From Tsukamurella sp. 8F (lineage in GTDB: Bacteria > Actinomycetota > Actinomycetes > Mycobacteriales > Mycobacteriaceae): a DNA stretch of 64,000 nt. Below, piece by piece: positions 21,325-31,135 of the stretch. Made by a program: the position numbers and the translations under genes. The notes below the pieces were generated by a model. That model saw only the letters and a program-made list of their open reading frames with translations. It was not told the DNA's origin and searched no databases. The DNA lies in the NCBI RefSeq assembly GCF_029167375.1, contig NZ_JARFTP010000004.1, forward strand, positions 182,013 through 246,012, read 5' to 3'. The first letter of the stretch is position 1, and each line of letters starts with the position of its first letter.

Positions 21325-22542
21325 CTAGCGGGTCTCAGACGGCTCCGTGCGTACGGCGAGGCCGGCTCGGGGCGCACGGCGGCGGCGCTCGCCCGCGATG
21401 CTGATCGCCGCGACGAGCGCGCCGACGGCGCTGATACCGGCGCCGATCCAGACCGGACTGACGGGCCCTCCGCCGGTGCCGATTCCGACACCGCCGAGCT
21501 GTGCGCCGACGGCGTTGCCCAGGTTGAATGCCGCGATATTGGCGGACGATGCGATGAGCGTTGCCGTACCGGCGTGGCGCAGCACCCGGATCTGAAGCGC
21601 GGGCACCGTTGCGAATCCGATTGCACCCATGAGGAAGAGCGCCAGCGCGACGAGCGGTTTCGAGCCGGAGAACAGTGCCACCAGGGCGGTCGCGAACGGC
21701 AGCAGGCAAGCGAAGGTGATCAGGCCGCGATCGGCGTCACGGTCCGCCAGGCGCCCGCCCAGCAGGTTCCCGGCGAACAGGCCGAGCCCGAAGAGCACGA
21801 GTAGCCAGGGGATCGCACTCGAGCCGTAGCCGGTGACGTCGCGCAGCAGAGGCTCGATGTAGGTGAACGCGCCGAACAGCCCGCCGAAGACGAGCGCTGT
21901 CGTGGCACAGGCCACCACCACGGCCGGCCGCGCCAGCACGCGCAGCTGCTCGGACACGGACGTGGGCTCGGCGGGCAGGGCGGGCACAGCGAGCGCGATA
22001 CCGGCCAACGCGATCACGCCGACCACCGCAACCGCGACGAACGTTGCGCGCCAGCCGAACCGGTGGCCGAGCGCGGTACCAGCGGGGACGCCGAGCACGT
22101 TGGCCACGGTCAATCCGGCGAACATGAGCGCGATCGCGGATGCCTGGCGTTCGGGCGTCACGAGGCGGGCCGCGAGCACCGCGCCGATGCCGAAGAAGCC
22201 TCCGTGACACAGCGCCGCGACCACGCGGCCGGCCATCACGGCCTCGTAGGTCGGGCCGACGGCGCACAGCACATTGCCGACGACGAAGAGTACGAGCAGG
22301 ATCTCTAGTGCCACCTTGGGCGGCCGGCCCACGAGTAGCAGCGTCACCGTGAACGCGCCCACCACTACCGCCAGGGCGTACGCGGTGACCAGCCCGCCCG
22401 CGGCGGGGATGCTCACGCCGAGGTCGCCGGCCACGTCCGTGAGTAACCCGGTGATCGAGAACTCGGTGAGCCCGATCCCGAAACCGCCCAGCGCCAGTGC
22501 GAGTAGGCCCGGATGCAGGCGGGACGACATGGATGCGCTCAT
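21325..22542 (-). CDS. MFS transporter, DHA1-like drug or sugar efflux family
   Basis: The 405-residue protein has twelve predicted membrane segments. The first helix contains GFGIGLTEFSITGLLTDVAGD (split), the pattern of the AraJ/CmlA-like efflux subgroup, and GRVVAALCHGGFFGIGAVLA marks the fourth helix region. It should export small molecules by proton antiport. Its start overlaps the stop of the upstream esterase gene (ATGA), so the two are translated together. The XRE gene upstream is likely the local regulator. The substrate is unknown. Confidence 0.85.
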   Translation of the reverse strand: MSASMSSRLHPGLLALALGGFGIGLTEFSITGLLTDVAGDLGVSIPAAGGLVTAYALAVVVGAFTVTLLLVGRPPKVALEILLVLFVVGNVLCAVGPTYEAVMAGRVVAALCHGGFFGIGAVLAARLVTPERQASAIALMFAGLTVANVLGVPAGTALGHRFGWRATFVAVAVVGVIALAGIALAVPALPAEPTSVSEQLRVLARPAVVVACATTALVFGGLFGAFTYIEPLLRDVTGYGSSAIPWLLVLFGLGLFAGNLLGGRLADRDADRGLITFACLLPFATALVALFSGSKPLVALALFLMGAIGFATVPALQIRVLRHAGTATLIASSANIAAFNLGNAVGAQLGGVGIGTGGGPVSPVWIGAGISAVGALVAAISIAGERRRRAPRAGLAVRTEPSETR

Positions 22543-23486
22543 GCCGCACGCTCCCCGAGCTCACGCATGGTATCCGTGATCCACGCTGCCAGGTCGCGCT
22601 GCAGATCGCGGGCGGAGTCGAGCACCGCGTCCATCCAGAAGAAGCCGTGCAGGGTGCCGGGGTACTCGACGTGCCGGGTCGGGACGCCCGCCGCCCGCAG
22701 GACCTCCGCGTAGCGTTCGCCGTCGGCGCGCAGCACGTCGTACTCGGCGGTGGCTACGAAAGCCGGTGGCAGGCAGGTGAAGTCCCTGCCCTCCAGTGGA
22801 ACCGCGCCGTCGGGTGCGCCCGGCGGCAGGTAACGATCCCAGAACCAGTCCATCTCCGCGGGCGCGAGGGCGACCTCTGCCGGATCGAGATCGACGTAGC
22901 CGCCCCGCCGCAGCGGTGGATAGAGGACCGCGTGCGCAGCGATCGTCGGTCCGCCCCGCTCCCGCGCGCGCTGCACGAGGCTCGCTGCGAGCGTCCCGCC
23001 GGCACTGTCACCCACCACGACGATCCGAGTGGGTTCCACCTCGAGGTGAGGTGCCGCGGGCGCGTCGAGGGCACCCGACGCCAGCCACTCGAGAGCGGCC
23101 CATGCGTCGTCGAGCGCCGCGGGGTAGGGGTTCTCCGGCGCCTTCCGGTAGTCGAGGGTCACCACCGTGTACCCGGTGTCGCGCGCCAGGATACGGGCGG
23201 GTTCGTCGCTGACCTCGATGTCGGCGGCCACGAAACCGCTGCCGTGCAGCATCAGGACGACCGGGCCTCCCGGCGTCCCGTCGCGGTAGATCCGCAGCGG
23301 CAGCGACGATCCGGGCCCGACGATGTAGGTGTGCCGGACCTCGGTCACGGACGGCGCCGGGTGCTGCAGTGTCAGGTACCCGCGGATCGCGCGGCGCACC
23401 TCCTCGACAGACATGGTATCGACGGGCGGCGCGCCCGCCGTGGCGGCCAGGTGGGCGGCGGCCTGCGGATGCAGGGGCATGTTCAC
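22539..23486 (-). CDS. Alpha/beta hydrolase, hormone-sensitive-lipase family esterase
   Basis: The 315-residue enzyme has the HSL-family oxyanion motif MLHGSGF near residue 80, GYTVVTLDYRKAPENPYPAALDD, the nucleophile elbow VVGDSAGGTLA with Ser161, and a late histidine in TLHGFFWMDA. These enzymes hydrolyse short acyl esters. GTG 23486 is used; ATG 23480 two codons later is as likely. It is co-translated with the MFS exporter, so the pair could modify and export a compound. A long perfect palindrome lies 34 bp upstream of the start. Confidence 0.85.
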   Translation of the reverse strand: MNMPLHPQAAAHLAATAGAPPVDTMSVEEVRRAIRGYLTLQHPAPSVTEVRHTYIVGPGSSLPLRIYRDGTPGGPVVLMLHGSGFVAADIEVSDEPARILARDTGYTVVTLDYRKAPENPYPAALDDAWAALEWLASGALDAPAAPHLEVEPTRIVVVGDSAGGTLAASLVQRARERGGPTIAAHAVLYPPLRRGGYVDLDPAEVALAPAEMDWFWDRYLPPGAPDGAVPLEGRDFTCLPPAFVATAEYDVLRADGERYAEVLRAAGVPTRHVEYPGTLHGFFWMDAVLDSARDLQRDLAAWITDTMRELGERAA

Positions 23487-23519
23487 TCTTTCTCTCTATT
23501 GGATATCATCTGCGTTGAT

Positions 23520-23550
23520 CGTTGTGCCCGAACGTGTTTCGGGCACAACG
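23520..23550. promoter_or_regulatory. Perfect 13-bp inverted repeat between XRE regulator and esterase
   Basis: Arms 23520-23532 and 23538-23550 are perfectly complementary over 13 bp around a 5-bp loop. It lies 69 bp after the stop of the XRE gene and 33 bp before the esterase start, so it could be a rho-independent-like terminator (no T-run follows) or an operator. The centre contains AACGTGTT. Confidence 0.6.
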
Positions 23551-23619
23551 GGGTGCCAGGGGCGTATTTCCCTGGTGACTGGGTTCCGGGACCGGACCCG
23601 GGCGGTCAGGCGCGGCGGG

Positions 23620-24465
23620 TCAGGGCGCCACCCTGCGGCGGAGCAGGGCGAGGGCGTCGTGGTCCGGACTCCCGGGCGCGGCGCTGAACGCGATCATCCG
23701 AGCACCGTCCGACTCGGGGAGATGAAGCATCTGGTAGCACAGCACCATTCGTCCCACCCACGGATGGTTGAAGGACTTCGGGCCGCTGGTGCAGAGTTCG
23801 ACGGCGTGTAGGGCCCACAGTCGCGCGAAGTCGCGGTCGAGCGCCAGCTCGCCGAGCAGTCCCCGCAGCGCCTCGTCGTCGGGGAATTGAGCGGCGACCC
23901 ACCTCAGGGATGCGACCGCGAGCTCGGCCTCGAATTCCCAGTCCACGTACAGTGACCGCACCTCGGGGTCGAGGAACGTTTGGCGGACCTTGTTCGGGGG
24001 TGTGACGGAGTCGACCGCATCGAAGTCGGTGTGCGGCGCGATAACGGCGTGCCCCAGGCGATTCCATGCCAGGACGTCCTGGTTCCGCGAGAGCACGACA
24101 GCGGGTACGTCCATGGCATCCACCAACTGTCGCACCCCGGTGAACCCGACGCCGTGACGGTCGTGCGGGGCTGCGCGTTCGCCGGACGGGCGCGCCAGCT
24201 CGAGCAGATGCAGCCGCTCGACCTCGGACAGTCGGAGCGCACGCGCGAGCGCGGTCAGCACGGACTCGGATGCGTTGACCGCCGCACCCTGCTCCAGTCG
24301 GGTCAGGTAGTTCACGGACACGCCTGCCAGGTCTGCCAACTCCTCGCGACGCAGACCAGGGACTCGCCGGCGGCCGTGACTCGCGAGCCCCAGCTCGCCT
24401 GAGTCCATCGCGGCCCGGCGGGACCGCAGGAACGCTCCGAGGGTGGGCGCGGTTTCGTTGCTCAT
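23620..24465 (-). CDS. XRE-family regulator with MmyB-like ligand domain
   Basis: The 281-residue protein has an N-terminal helix-turn-helix (LGAFLRSRRAAM, VPGLRREELADLAGVSVNYL, TRLEQGAAVNASESVLTALARAL) and a C-terminal PAS-like MmyB domain (VVLSRNQDVLAWNRLGHAVI, KSFNHPWVGRMVLCYQML). The MmyB domain can bind fatty acids in related regulators. ATG 24465 is preceded on the complement by CAGACT at a 7-nt distance, a weaker leaderless signal. It lies upstream of the esterase and MFS genes on the same strand and probably controls them. Confidence 0.87.
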   Translation of the reverse strand: MSNETAPTLGAFLRSRRAAMDSGELGLASHGRRRVPGLRREELADLAGVSVNYLTRLEQGAAVNASESVLTALARALRLSEVERLHLLELARPSGERAAPHDRHGVGFTGVRQLVDAMDVPAVVLSRNQDVLAWNRLGHAVIAPHTDFDAVDSVTPPNKVRQTFLDPEVRSLYVDWEFEAELAVASLRWVAAQFPDDEALRGLLGELALDRDFARLWALHAVELCTSGPKSFNHPWVGRMVLCYQMLHLPESDGARMIAFSAAPGSPDHDALALLRRRVAP

Positions 24466-24584
24466 GGCTTCGAGTCTGGCTGCTCCGCGCGGAAGTAGCC
24501 TGCCCCTGTCGGTGGCACCCTCCTCGTGTGGGTGGGGTGTGTCGGCACCGCCGAGCGCATCGACGGACGCCCGAGGCCGATGGA

Positions 24585-24597
24585 TAGACTGTTGCGC
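24585..24597 (+). promoter_or_regulatory. Leaderless promoter -10 element for gatB
   Basis: TAGACT (24585-24590) ends 7 nt before ATG 24598, the same hexamer as gatC. It excludes the upstream in-frame codons at 24526 and 24580. Confidence 0.7.
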
Positions 24598-26091
24598 ATG
24601 AGCGACCTTCTTGACTATGCCGACGTCGTCGACCGTTTCGAGCCGGTGATGGGCATGGAGGTGCACGTCGAGCTGGGTACCGCGACCAAGATGTTCTGCG
24701 GGTGCCCGACCGCCTTCGGTGCCGAGCCGAACACGCAGGTGTGCCCGACGTGCCTGGGTATGCCGGGTGCGCTGCCGGTGGTGAACGACGAGGCGGTGAA
24801 GTCCGCGATCCGCATCGGCCTGGCGCTGAACTGCTCGATCCGTCCGTCGTCGATCTTCGCGAGGAAGAACTACTTCTATCCGGACCAGCCGAAGAACTAC
24901 CAGATCAGCCAATACGACGAGCCGATCGCATACGACGGTTACGTCGACGTCCCGCTGGCGGACGGCACGACGTGGCGCGTAGAGATCGAGCGCGCGCACA
25001 TGGAGGAGGACACGGGCAAGTCGACGCATATCGGCTCGGCGACCGGTCGCATCCACGGCGCGTCGCACTCGCTGCTCGACTTCAACCGCGCGGGCGTGCC
25101 GCTCGTCGAGATCGTGACCCGCCCCATCGAGGGCGCGGGGGTCAGGGCGCCCGAGATCGCCCGCGCCTACGTCACCGCCCTGCGAGACCTGCTCGCCGGC
25201 CTCGGTGTCTCGGATGTGCGCATGGATCAGGGCTCGATGCGGTGCGACGCCAACGTGTCGCTGAAGCCCAAGGGGCGCAGCGAGTTCGGTACGCGGACCG
25301 AGACCAAGAACGTGAACTCGCTGCGTTCGGTCGAGGTCGCGGTGCGTTACGAGATGCAGCGGCAGGCGGCGGTGCTCGACGCTGGCGGCGAGGTCGTCCT
25401 CGAGACCCGCCACTTCCAGGAGGGCGACGGCACCACGACCGCCGGACGCCCCAAGGAGACTGCCGAGGACTACCGCTACTTCCCCGATCCGGACCTTGCT
25501 CCGGTCGCCCCGCCGGCCGGGCTCGTCGAGGAGCTGCGTGGCACCATCGGCGAGCTGCCGTGGCTGCGTCGCGCCCGCATCCAGGCCGACTGGGGTCTGT
25601 CCGACGAGGTCATGCGAGACCTCGTGAACCTCGGCGCTATCGACGCCATCATCGCCACGGTCGACGCCGGTGCCACGCCGGATGCGGCCCGTTCGTGGTG
25701 GGGTGGTTTCCTACCGCAGCAGGCCAACGCACGCGAGGTCGAGCTGCCCGCCCTGACCATCACGCCGGCGCAGGTCGCGCGGGTCATCGCGCTGGTCGAC
25801 GAGGGCAGGCTCACGGCCAAGCTGGCGCAGCAGGTGATCGTCGGAGTACTCGACGGGGAGGGTGAGCCCGACGAGGTGGTCGCGGCGCGTGGGCTGGAGG
25901 TCGTCCGCGACGACGGCGCCCTGCAGAAGGCTGTGGACGACGCACTCGCCGCCAACCCCGACATCGTCGAGAAGATCAAGGGCGGCAAGGTCCAGGCCGC
26001 AGGCAAGATCGTCGGTGATGTCATGAAGGCGACGCGCGGGCAGGCCGACGCGGCCCGCGTCCGCGAGCTGGTCTTGGAGGCCTGCTCCTAG
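24598..26091 (+). CDS. gatB: GatB aspartyl/glutamyl-tRNA amidotransferase subunit B
   Basis: The 497-residue protein is the kinase/amidotransferase subunit that activates Glu on tRNA(Gln) (or Asp on tRNA(Asn)) and adds ammonia delivered by GatA. Signature stretches are [55 protein letters not shown], and MRCDANVSL, then the C-terminal YqeY-like tail ending [10 protein letters not shown], which contacts the tRNA elbow. The -10 element 7 nt upstream sets the ATG. It is separated from gatCA by pfkA and accessory genes, and is convergent with the lppZ-like gene four bases away. Confidence 0.97.
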   Translation: MSDLLDYADVVDRFEPVMGMEVHVELGTATKMFCGCPTAFGAEPNTQVCPTCLGMPGALPVVNDEAVKSAIRIGLALNCSIRPSSIFARKNYFYPDQPKNYQISQYDEPIAYDGYVDVPLADGTTWRVEIERAHMEEDTGKSTHIGSATGRIHGASHSLLDFNRAGVPLVEIVTRPIEGAGVRAPEIARAYVTALRDLLAGLGVSDVRMDQGSMRCDANVSLKPKGRSEFGTRTETKNVNSLRSVEVAVRYEMQRQAAVLDAGGEVVLETRHFQEGDGTTTAGRPKETAEDYRYFPDPDLAPVAPPAGLVEELRGTIGELPWLRRARIQADWGLSDEVMRDLVNLGAIDAIIATVDAGATPDAARSWWGGFLPQQANAREVELPALTITPAQVARVIALVDEGRLTAKLAQQVIVGVLDGEGEPDEVVAARGLEVVRDDGALQKAVDDALAANPDIVEKIKGGKVQAAGKIVGDVMKATRGQADAARVRELVLEACS

Positions 26092-26095
26092 AGCG

Positions 26096-27226
26096 TCAGT
26101 CCGGGCTCTCGCCGGCGGAGCTGCCGCTCGGGATCAGCACGACACGATCGTCGGTCGGGACCGGCCTGCCGCCGGCCTTGTTGCGCGTGGCACCCTCGAC
26201 CACGCCCTGGGGGCCGGTCGCGAGACGGCCGATCCGGCCGTACTTGTCTCCGAGCACCTTGCCCGGCTCCGCGTCGGCCGTCGTCGTGCCGCGCTTGAGC
26301 CGCACCGACTCCACCTGCGGTCCGGACTGCTCACTCACGTACACGTTGCTTCCGGTGACGGCGCACCCGTCCAGTCCCGGTTTGGCGGGCCACGTCCACA
26401 CCACCGACGGCGCCCCGCCTCCGGGGGTGACCGCACGCAGGACGTCCGAGTCCGCGCCCCGCTCGGCGACGAACACCGGTCCACCCGACGGCTCCTGGCA
26501 CAGGCTGGCGCGCGACCCGACGCCGGTCGCGATCTGCCGCGGCCGGGCGGGCGACACCGCCGTCGGCGAGTCGATCGCCAGGACCTTGCCCGCCAGTGAT
26601 GCGGGGTTGGCAGCGGCCGCCGGGTCGCCCGCATTGCCCGTTGCTACGACGAGCGTGCCGTTCGATGTGAACAGCAGGGAGCCCACGTTGCCCGACGCAC
26701 CGCGCGGTATCCCCGTCAGGATGGGCTTCGGGGCGTCGCCCGGCGTGAACCGTACGACCCTGTTGTCGCTCGGCGTCGTGATGTAGGCGTAGATCAGCCG
26801 GTCCTCCGCGTAATAGGGCGACAGCGCGATGGACATGAGGCCGCCGTCGGTGGAGGTGTCGACGTCGACGTGCCCGATCACAGCGTTCGGCTCGTCGGTG
26901 GTGGTGTAGACGATGTCGCCGCCGCGCTGCGCGACGTACGTGTTCTCGGTGGTCTGGGTCGACAGCACGGTCATCGGGTCGGTCAGGCACGTTGCGATCA
27001 CCGCGGTGTCCTGGTCGATGCAGGGTCCCTTGGGCTTCGGTGCGGAGCTGGTGGACGTCGGCGGGGGCGTGGTGGTCGTCTCCTCGCCCGTCGGCGCGAG
27101 GCTGAACGGGGCGGCCTCGCTGCCGCTGAAGTCGGCGCACCCGGACACTACGAGGGCGGCGGCGACTGCGGAGGCGGCTGCGGCCGGGAGCCGCATGCGC
27201 CGCCGGGGCGGTCCTCCGTCCGTCAT
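26096..27226 (-). CDS. lppZ: LppZ-like lipoprotein with PQQ-glucose-dehydrogenase-type beta propeller
   Basis: The 376-residue protein has a lipoprotein signal peptide with the lipobox VVSGC (Cys30), followed by a Thr/Ser/Pro-rich linker and a soluble beta-propeller domain like the PQQ-dependent sugar dehydrogenases (GGLMSIALSPYYAEDRLIYAYIT split, GNVGSLLFTSNGTLVVATG). It should be attached to the outer face of the membrane. Whether it binds PQQ is not shown; mycobacterial homologues have no known enzyme activity. The start is set by TACTGT on the complement 7 nt upstream. M. tuberculosis lppZ (Rv3006) has the same neighbours. Confidence 0.82.
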   Translation of the reverse strand: MTDGGPPRRRMRLPAAAASAVAAALVVSGCADFSGSEAAPFSLAPTGEETTTTPPPTSTSSAPKPKGPCIDQDTAVIATCLTDPMTVLSTQTTENTYVAQRGGDIVYTTTDEPNAVIGHVDVDTSTDGGLMSIALSPYYAEDRLIYAYITTPSDNRVVRFTPGDAPKPILTGIPRGASGNVGSLLFTSNGTLVVATGNAGDPAAAANPASLAGKVLAIDSPTAVSPARPRQIATGVGSRASLCQEPSGGPVFVAERGADSDVLRAVTPGGGAPSVVWTWPAKPGLDGCAVTGSNVYVSEQSGPQVESVRLKRGTTTADAEPGKVLGDKYGRIGRLATGPQGVVEGATRNKAGGRPVPTDDRVVLIPSGSSAGESPD

Positions 27227-27239
27227 GCCCGCAACAGTA
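27227..27239 (-). promoter_or_regulatory. Leaderless promoter -10 element for the lppZ-like gene
   Basis: On the complement TACTGT (27234-27239) ends 7 nt before ATG 27226. Confidence 0.6.
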
Positions 27240-27301
27240 CCGATCGCCTAATGATCGGCTCGGACCGCGGTTCGGTCCCGAACCTGGGCTCACCTTCCCT
27301 C

Positions 27302-27314
27302 TACCCTGGTGGGC
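27302..27314 (+). promoter_or_regulatory. Leaderless promoter -10 element for the DoxX gene
   Basis: TACCCT (27302-27307) ends 7 nt before GTG 27315, favouring this codon over GTG 27309. Confidence 0.6.
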
Positions 27315-28565
27315 GTGAGCGACAAGGACGGATCGCAGCAGGTCCCGCCCGAGCGGGACGTATCAGGCGCCCCCGGAACCCGTGAAGGGGGCGCGGGGTC
27401 ACCGATGGACCGGCCCACAGGTGAGCTTCCGAGGTTCGGCGAGAGTTCCGAGCTGGGGCGGGTCCTCGACCCGCACGACGACTCGGATACCGGCATCGGT
27501 GGGCCGGTGTTGCCGCGTGTCCGAGGCGAGTCGCAGCCGTCGGGCCACGGTGACGCCGCGGGTGCGTACGGCGAGGAGCCGGGGATCGGGCAGTCGGATC
27601 CGACGGTGGCGCAGCCCGCCCTCGGGCGCTACGGAACCGGCCCGTCGGGTGCGCCGGAGCCGTCGTCCGAGCCCACCGAGCCCGTCCTTCCTTCTACCGG
27701 CCCGGACGCCGGTCACGGAGCTGGTCCGGGCACTGCACACAGCGTCCCCGATACGTCCCCGGGCGGCCTCCCCTTCAGTGGCCCCGAAGCGGCGACGGAG
27801 GCCATCCCCGCCACCCCGACCGCGTCCACGGCGTCGGCCGTCGATCCCGACGAGTTCGGCCGCGTGCACAACCGTCGCCGCGGCCGGGAGCGCGCAGCCC
27901 AGGCCCGTGCCGAGGCGGAGGGCGCCGTCGTCCCCGAGCCGGAGCCCGCGCCCGACGGCCGGCGAACCCGGCGCTTCGCGGGGCCCGCCGACGAGCTGGA
28001 GGCCGCGAAGCGCGCGTCCAAGCGGGGGACCACCGACGTCGGCCTGCTGCTCCTGCGGCTGGCCGTCGGCGCGATCATCGGCGCCCACGGCGCACAGCAC
28101 CTGTTCGGCGTGTGGGGCGGGTCCGGCATCCGCGGCATGCAGCAGATGCTGGAGAACTCCGACAACCCCGCGCTCGGGTTCCACCACTACACGCACATCC
28201 TGGCCATCGCCAACGGCGTCATCGAGCTCGGCGCGGGCGTCATGCTCGTGGTCGGCGTACTCACACCGATAGCGGCGTCCGGTGTCGTCGGCGTGATGGT
28301 CGTCGCGTCACTGTTCAAGCTGACCGGCGGCGGCAACGGCTTCCAGTTCTTCGCCGGTCAGGGAGGAATCGAGTTCGAGCTGCTGCTCGGGGTCGCCGCC
28401 GCAGTCGTCATCCTGTCCGGGCCCGGACGCATCGCCCTCGACTATGGGCGCGGCTGGGCACGGCGCCCGCATGCGGGCTCGGTGCTCTGGCTACTCCTCG
28501 GCATCGCCGGGGGCATCGTGATCTGGGTCCTCTTCAACGGCGCCAACCCGCTGGTCAAGCACTAG
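27315..28565 (+). CDS. DoxX-family membrane protein with long disordered N-terminus
   Basis: The 416-residue protein has two unlike parts. Residues 1 to about 235 are rich in Pro, Gly, Ser, Thr and Glu with no regular pattern, hence probably disordered. The rest is a four- to five-helix DoxX domain: VGLLLLRLAVGAIIGAHGAQHLF, GFHHYTHILAIANGVIELGAG, then GVLTPIAASGVVGVMVV (each given in part). DoxX proteins work in membrane redox balance; in mycobacteria one forms a complex with superoxide dismutase and SseA. The M. tuberculosis gene at this position (Rv3005c) is DoxX-like. GTG 27315 is fixed by the -10 element. Confidence 0.85.
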   Translation: MSDKDGSQQVPPERDVSGAPGTREGGAGSPMDRPTGELPRFGESSELGRVLDPHDDSDTGIGGPVLPRVRGESQPSGHGDAAGAYGEEPGIGQSDPTVAQPALGRYGTGPSGAPEPSSEPTEPVLPSTGPDAGHGAGPGTAHSVPDTSPGGLPFSGPEAATEAIPATPTASTASAVDPDEFGRVHNRRRGRERAAQARAEAEGAVVPEPEPAPDGRRTRRFAGPADELEAAKRASKRGTTDVGLLLLRLAVGAIIGAHGAQHLFGVWGGSGIRGMQQMLENSDNPALGFHHYTHILAIANGVIELGAGVMLVVGVLTPIAASGVVGVMVVASLFKLTGGGNGFQFFAGQGGIEFELLLGVAAAVVILSGPGRIALDYGRGWARRPHAGSVLWLLLGIAGGIVIWVLFNGANPLVKH

Positions 28566-28574
28566 GTCGGTAAG

Positions 28575-28616
28575 ACGCGAGAACGGCGGCCGAGGATTCG
28601 GCCGCCGTTCTCGCGT
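28575..28616. terminator. Bidirectional terminator between doxX and ilvD
   Basis: Arms 28575-28593 and 28598-28616 form a perfect 19-bp stem with a GGAT loop, placed between two convergent stop codons. It can end transcription from both sides. Confidence 0.88.
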
Positions 28617-28632
28617 TCTCAGTCCGCTCCGA

Positions 28633-30474
28633 TCACGGCACGTGACGGACCGCGCCACGGTCGGCGGAGGTCGCCAGCGCGGCGTAGGCGCGCAGTGCCG
28701 TGGTGACCGTCCGCTGCCGGTCGACGGGCTGCCACGGACGCTCGGACGCCTCCATCTTGGCGCGTCTGCGGCCCAACTCGTCATCGTCGACCAGTAGCTC
28801 CAACGCGCGGGTCGCGACGTCGATGCGGATCCGATCGCCTGACTCCACCAGGCCGATGACGCCACCGGCCGCCGCCTCGGGCGAGATGTGGCCGATGGAC
28901 AGGCCCGACGTCCCGCCGGAGAACCTCCCGTCCGTGATCAGCGCGCACACCTTGCCGAGGCCGGCCCCCTTCAGGAAAGCGGTCGGGTGCAGCATCTCCT
29001 GCATGCCCGGGCCACCCTTCGGGCCTTCGTACCGCACGACCACGACATCGCCGGCTTGGATCTTCTTGCCGAGGATCGCCGACACGGCCTCCTCCTGGGA
29101 CTCGACCACGAAGGCCGGGCCCTCGAAGTGGAACAACTCCTCGTCGATGCCCGCGGTCTTGAGGATCGCGCCGTCGAGCGCGATGTTGCCGCGCAGCACG
29201 CACAGCCCGCCCTCGACGGTGTACGCATGCTCGACATCACGGATGCAACCGCCGGCCGCATCGGTGTCCAGGCTCTCCCAGCGGTTCGACGTCGAGAACG
29301 GCACAACGGTGCGCACACCGCCCGGGGCCGCGTGGTACAGCTCGATCGCCTCGTCGGAGGCCTTGCCGGACCGGATGTCCCAGGTGTCGAGCCATTCGTC
29401 GAAATCCCGCGTGTGCACGGTGTGGACGTCCGAGTCGAGGAGCCCGGCACGACGCAGCTCGCCCAGGATGGCGGGGATTCCGCCGGCCCGGTGGACGTCC
29501 TCCATGTGGTAATCGGAGTTGGGCGAGACCTTGGACAGGCACGGCACGCGGCGGCTGATCTCGTCGATCGTGCTCAGGTCGAAGTCGACCTCACCCTCCT
29601 GCGCTGCGGCGAGAGTGTGCAGGACCGTGTTGGTCGAGCCGCCCATCGCGACGTCGAGCGCCATCGCGTTGCGAAAGGCCTTCGGCGTCGCGACGTTGCG
29701 GGGCAGCACCGACTCGTCGCCCTCCCGGTAGTAGCGGTGCGCCGCCTCGACGACGACGCTGCCGGCGCGCTGGAAGAGCGCGCGCCGCGCCGCATGGGTG
29801 GCCAGTGTCGAGCCGTTGCCGGGCAGCGCGAGCCCGAGCGCCTCGGTGAGACAGTTCATCGAGTTGGCGGTGAACATGCCCGAGCACGACCCGCAGGTGG
29901 GGCAGGCGGAGCGCTCGACCTCGCCGAGGCCCTTCTCGTCGATCGAGTCGTTGGCGGATGCCGAGATCGCGGTGATGAGATCGGTGGGGGCCTTCGCGAT
30001 GCCGTCCACGATGACCGCTTTGCCCGCCTCCATCGGTCCGCCGGACACGAACACCGTCGGGATGTTGAGGCGCATCGCGGCGTTGAGCATGCCGGGCGTG
30101 ATCTTGTCGCAGTTGCTGATGCACACGAGCGCGTCGGCCGTGTGCGCATTGACCATGTACTCGACGGAGTCGGCGATGATCTCGCGGCTGGGCAGCGAGT
30201 AGAGCATGCCGCCGTGGCCCATCGCGATGCCGTCGTCCACGGCGATGGTGTGGAACTCCCGGGGCACGCCGCCGGCGGCCTTCACGGCCTCGGCGACGAT
30301 CTCCCCGACATCCTTGAGATGCACGTGGCCGGGCACGAACTGTGTGTACGAGTTGGCGATCGCGACGATGGGCTTACCGAAATCGCTGTCGGTGAGGCCG
30401 GCGGCGCGCCACAGCGAGCGAGCGCCTGCGGCGTTGCGGCCGACGGTGGTGGTGCGTGAACGAAGGGGTGGCAT
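28633..30474 (-). CDS. ilvD: Dihydroxy-acid dehydratase
   Basis: The 613-residue Fe-S enzyme makes the 2-oxo acid precursors of valine, isoleucine and pantothenate. Cluster cysteines are seen in [12 protein letters not shown] and [39 protein letters not shown] and [20 protein letters not shown] are family signatures. ATG 30474 has AAGAGGC a few bases upstream on the complement; the longer frame reaches into the upstream gene. It follows the Cfp6-like gene by 25 bp and is probably co-transcribed. It is divergent from ilvBNC, with only the Cfp6-like gene in between; in M. tuberculosis ilvD lies elsewhere, so this placement is a rearrangement that groups the pathway. Confidence 0.96.
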   Translation of the reverse strand: MPPLRSRTTTVGRNAAGARSLWRAAGLTDSDFGKPIVAIANSYTQFVPGHVHLKDVGEIVAEAVKAAGGVPREFHTIAVDDGIAMGHGGMLYSLPSREIIADSVEYMVNAHTADALVCISNCDKITPGMLNAAMRLNIPTVFVSGGPMEAGKAVIVDGIAKAPTDLITAISASANDSIDEKGLGEVERSACPTCGSCSGMFTANSMNCLTEALGLALPGNGSTLATHAARRALFQRAGSVVVEAAHRYYREGDESVLPRNVATPKAFRNAMALDVAMGGSTNTVLHTLAAAQEGEVDFDLSTIDEISRRVPCLSKVSPNSDYHMEDVHRAGGIPAILGELRRAGLLDSDVHTVHTRDFDEWLDTWDIRSGKASDEAIELYHAAPGGVRTVVPFSTSNRWESLDTDAAGGCIRDVEHAYTVEGGLCVLRGNIALDGAILKTAGIDEELFHFEGPAFVVESQEEAVSAILGKKIQAGDVVVVRYEGPKGGPGMQEMLHPTAFLKGAGLGKVCALITDGRFSGGTSGLSIGHISPEAAAGGVIGLVESGDRIRIDVATRALELLVDDDELGRRRAKMEASERPWQPVDRQRTVTTALRAYAALATSADRGAVRHVP

Positions 30475-30499
30475 GGTGCCTCTTAACTTCTTGCAGAAA

Positions 30500-31039
30500 T
30501 CAGTTCTTACCGGGCTGGGTGTCCGCGGGCTCCGCGCTCGAAGCGGTGCCGGTGGGGTCCGGGACACGGCCTCCGCTGGCGATCGACAGTCGGGGCAACT
30601 GCCCGAAGGTGACGGCGGGTAGCCGGACCTCGGGAGCTTCGACGCGTACCGCGTATACAGCGCCGTTACGAGCGATTCTAATCCCGCGGACGTCCTCCCA
30701 CTTCATCGTGGTGGCCCCGAACAGGCGGACGGACTTCAGCGAGCCGGGCTCGACGACGGTGCGTACCCGCAGGATCCAGGCCGCCATCGCCAGCGGAATC
30801 AGCAGCAGGAGCCAGCCGACCCACGACACCCCGGTGCCGCCGCCGCCATCAGTGATCGCCTGACCGATCAGCCACGGGCCCGCGACCGGGATCAAGCAGA
30901 CGGCGAACAGAGCGATTCCCAACAGCGTGATGGCCGGGTGCTTGAACACCACGCGGTTGCCGCTGCCCACCGGCACCGCGGTGTCCGCGGTGTGATCGGT
31001 CGTGACGGTGGTGGTGCGTGGGGCACGGCTGGGGCTCAT
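30500..31039 (-). CDS. cfp6: Cfp6-like PH-domain membrane protein
   Basis: The 179-residue protein has two adjacent membrane helices (about residues 33-52 and 63-85) followed by a small bacterial PH domain: [26 protein letters not shown] (split) and [21 protein letters not shown] short disordered tail ends the protein. It matches the M. tuberculosis low-molecular-weight antigen Cfp6 (Rv3004) in layout and in position next to ilvB. Function is unknown. ATG 31039 follows GACAAT on the complement by 6 nt. The gene continues into ilvD. Confidence 0.8.
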   Translation of the reverse strand: MSPSRAPRTTTVTTDHTADTAVPVGSGNRVVFKHPAITLLGIALFAVCLIPVAGPWLIGQAITDGGGGTGVSWVGWLLLLIPLAMAAWILRVRTVVEPGSLKSVRLFGATTMKWEDVRGIRIARNGAVYAVRVEAPEVRLPAVTFGQLPRLSIASGGRVPDPTGTASSAEPADTQPGKN

Positions 31040-31098
31040 GACCGCATTGTCGCACGATGGCAGTGATTCCCACGATGTGGGATGGCCGGCCCATCGGT

Positions 31099-31135
31099 TT
31101 GACTCGAGGTGACGCACAGGCCTAATTTGGGCAGC
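31099..31135 (+). promoter_or_regulatory. ilv operon promoter, leaderless for the leader peptide
   Basis: TTGACT (31099-31104), an 18-bp spacer and TAATTT (31123-31128) form the best sigma-A-like promoter in the window. The -10 ends 7 nt before GTG 31136, so transcription should start on the first codon of the leader peptide. Confidence 0.7.

Noticed and set aside
23530..23541. AACGTGTT core inside the 13-bp palindrome as a second KstR site
   Set aside because: The flanking T and A of the KstR consensus are missing and the much longer perfect dyad explains the sequence better.
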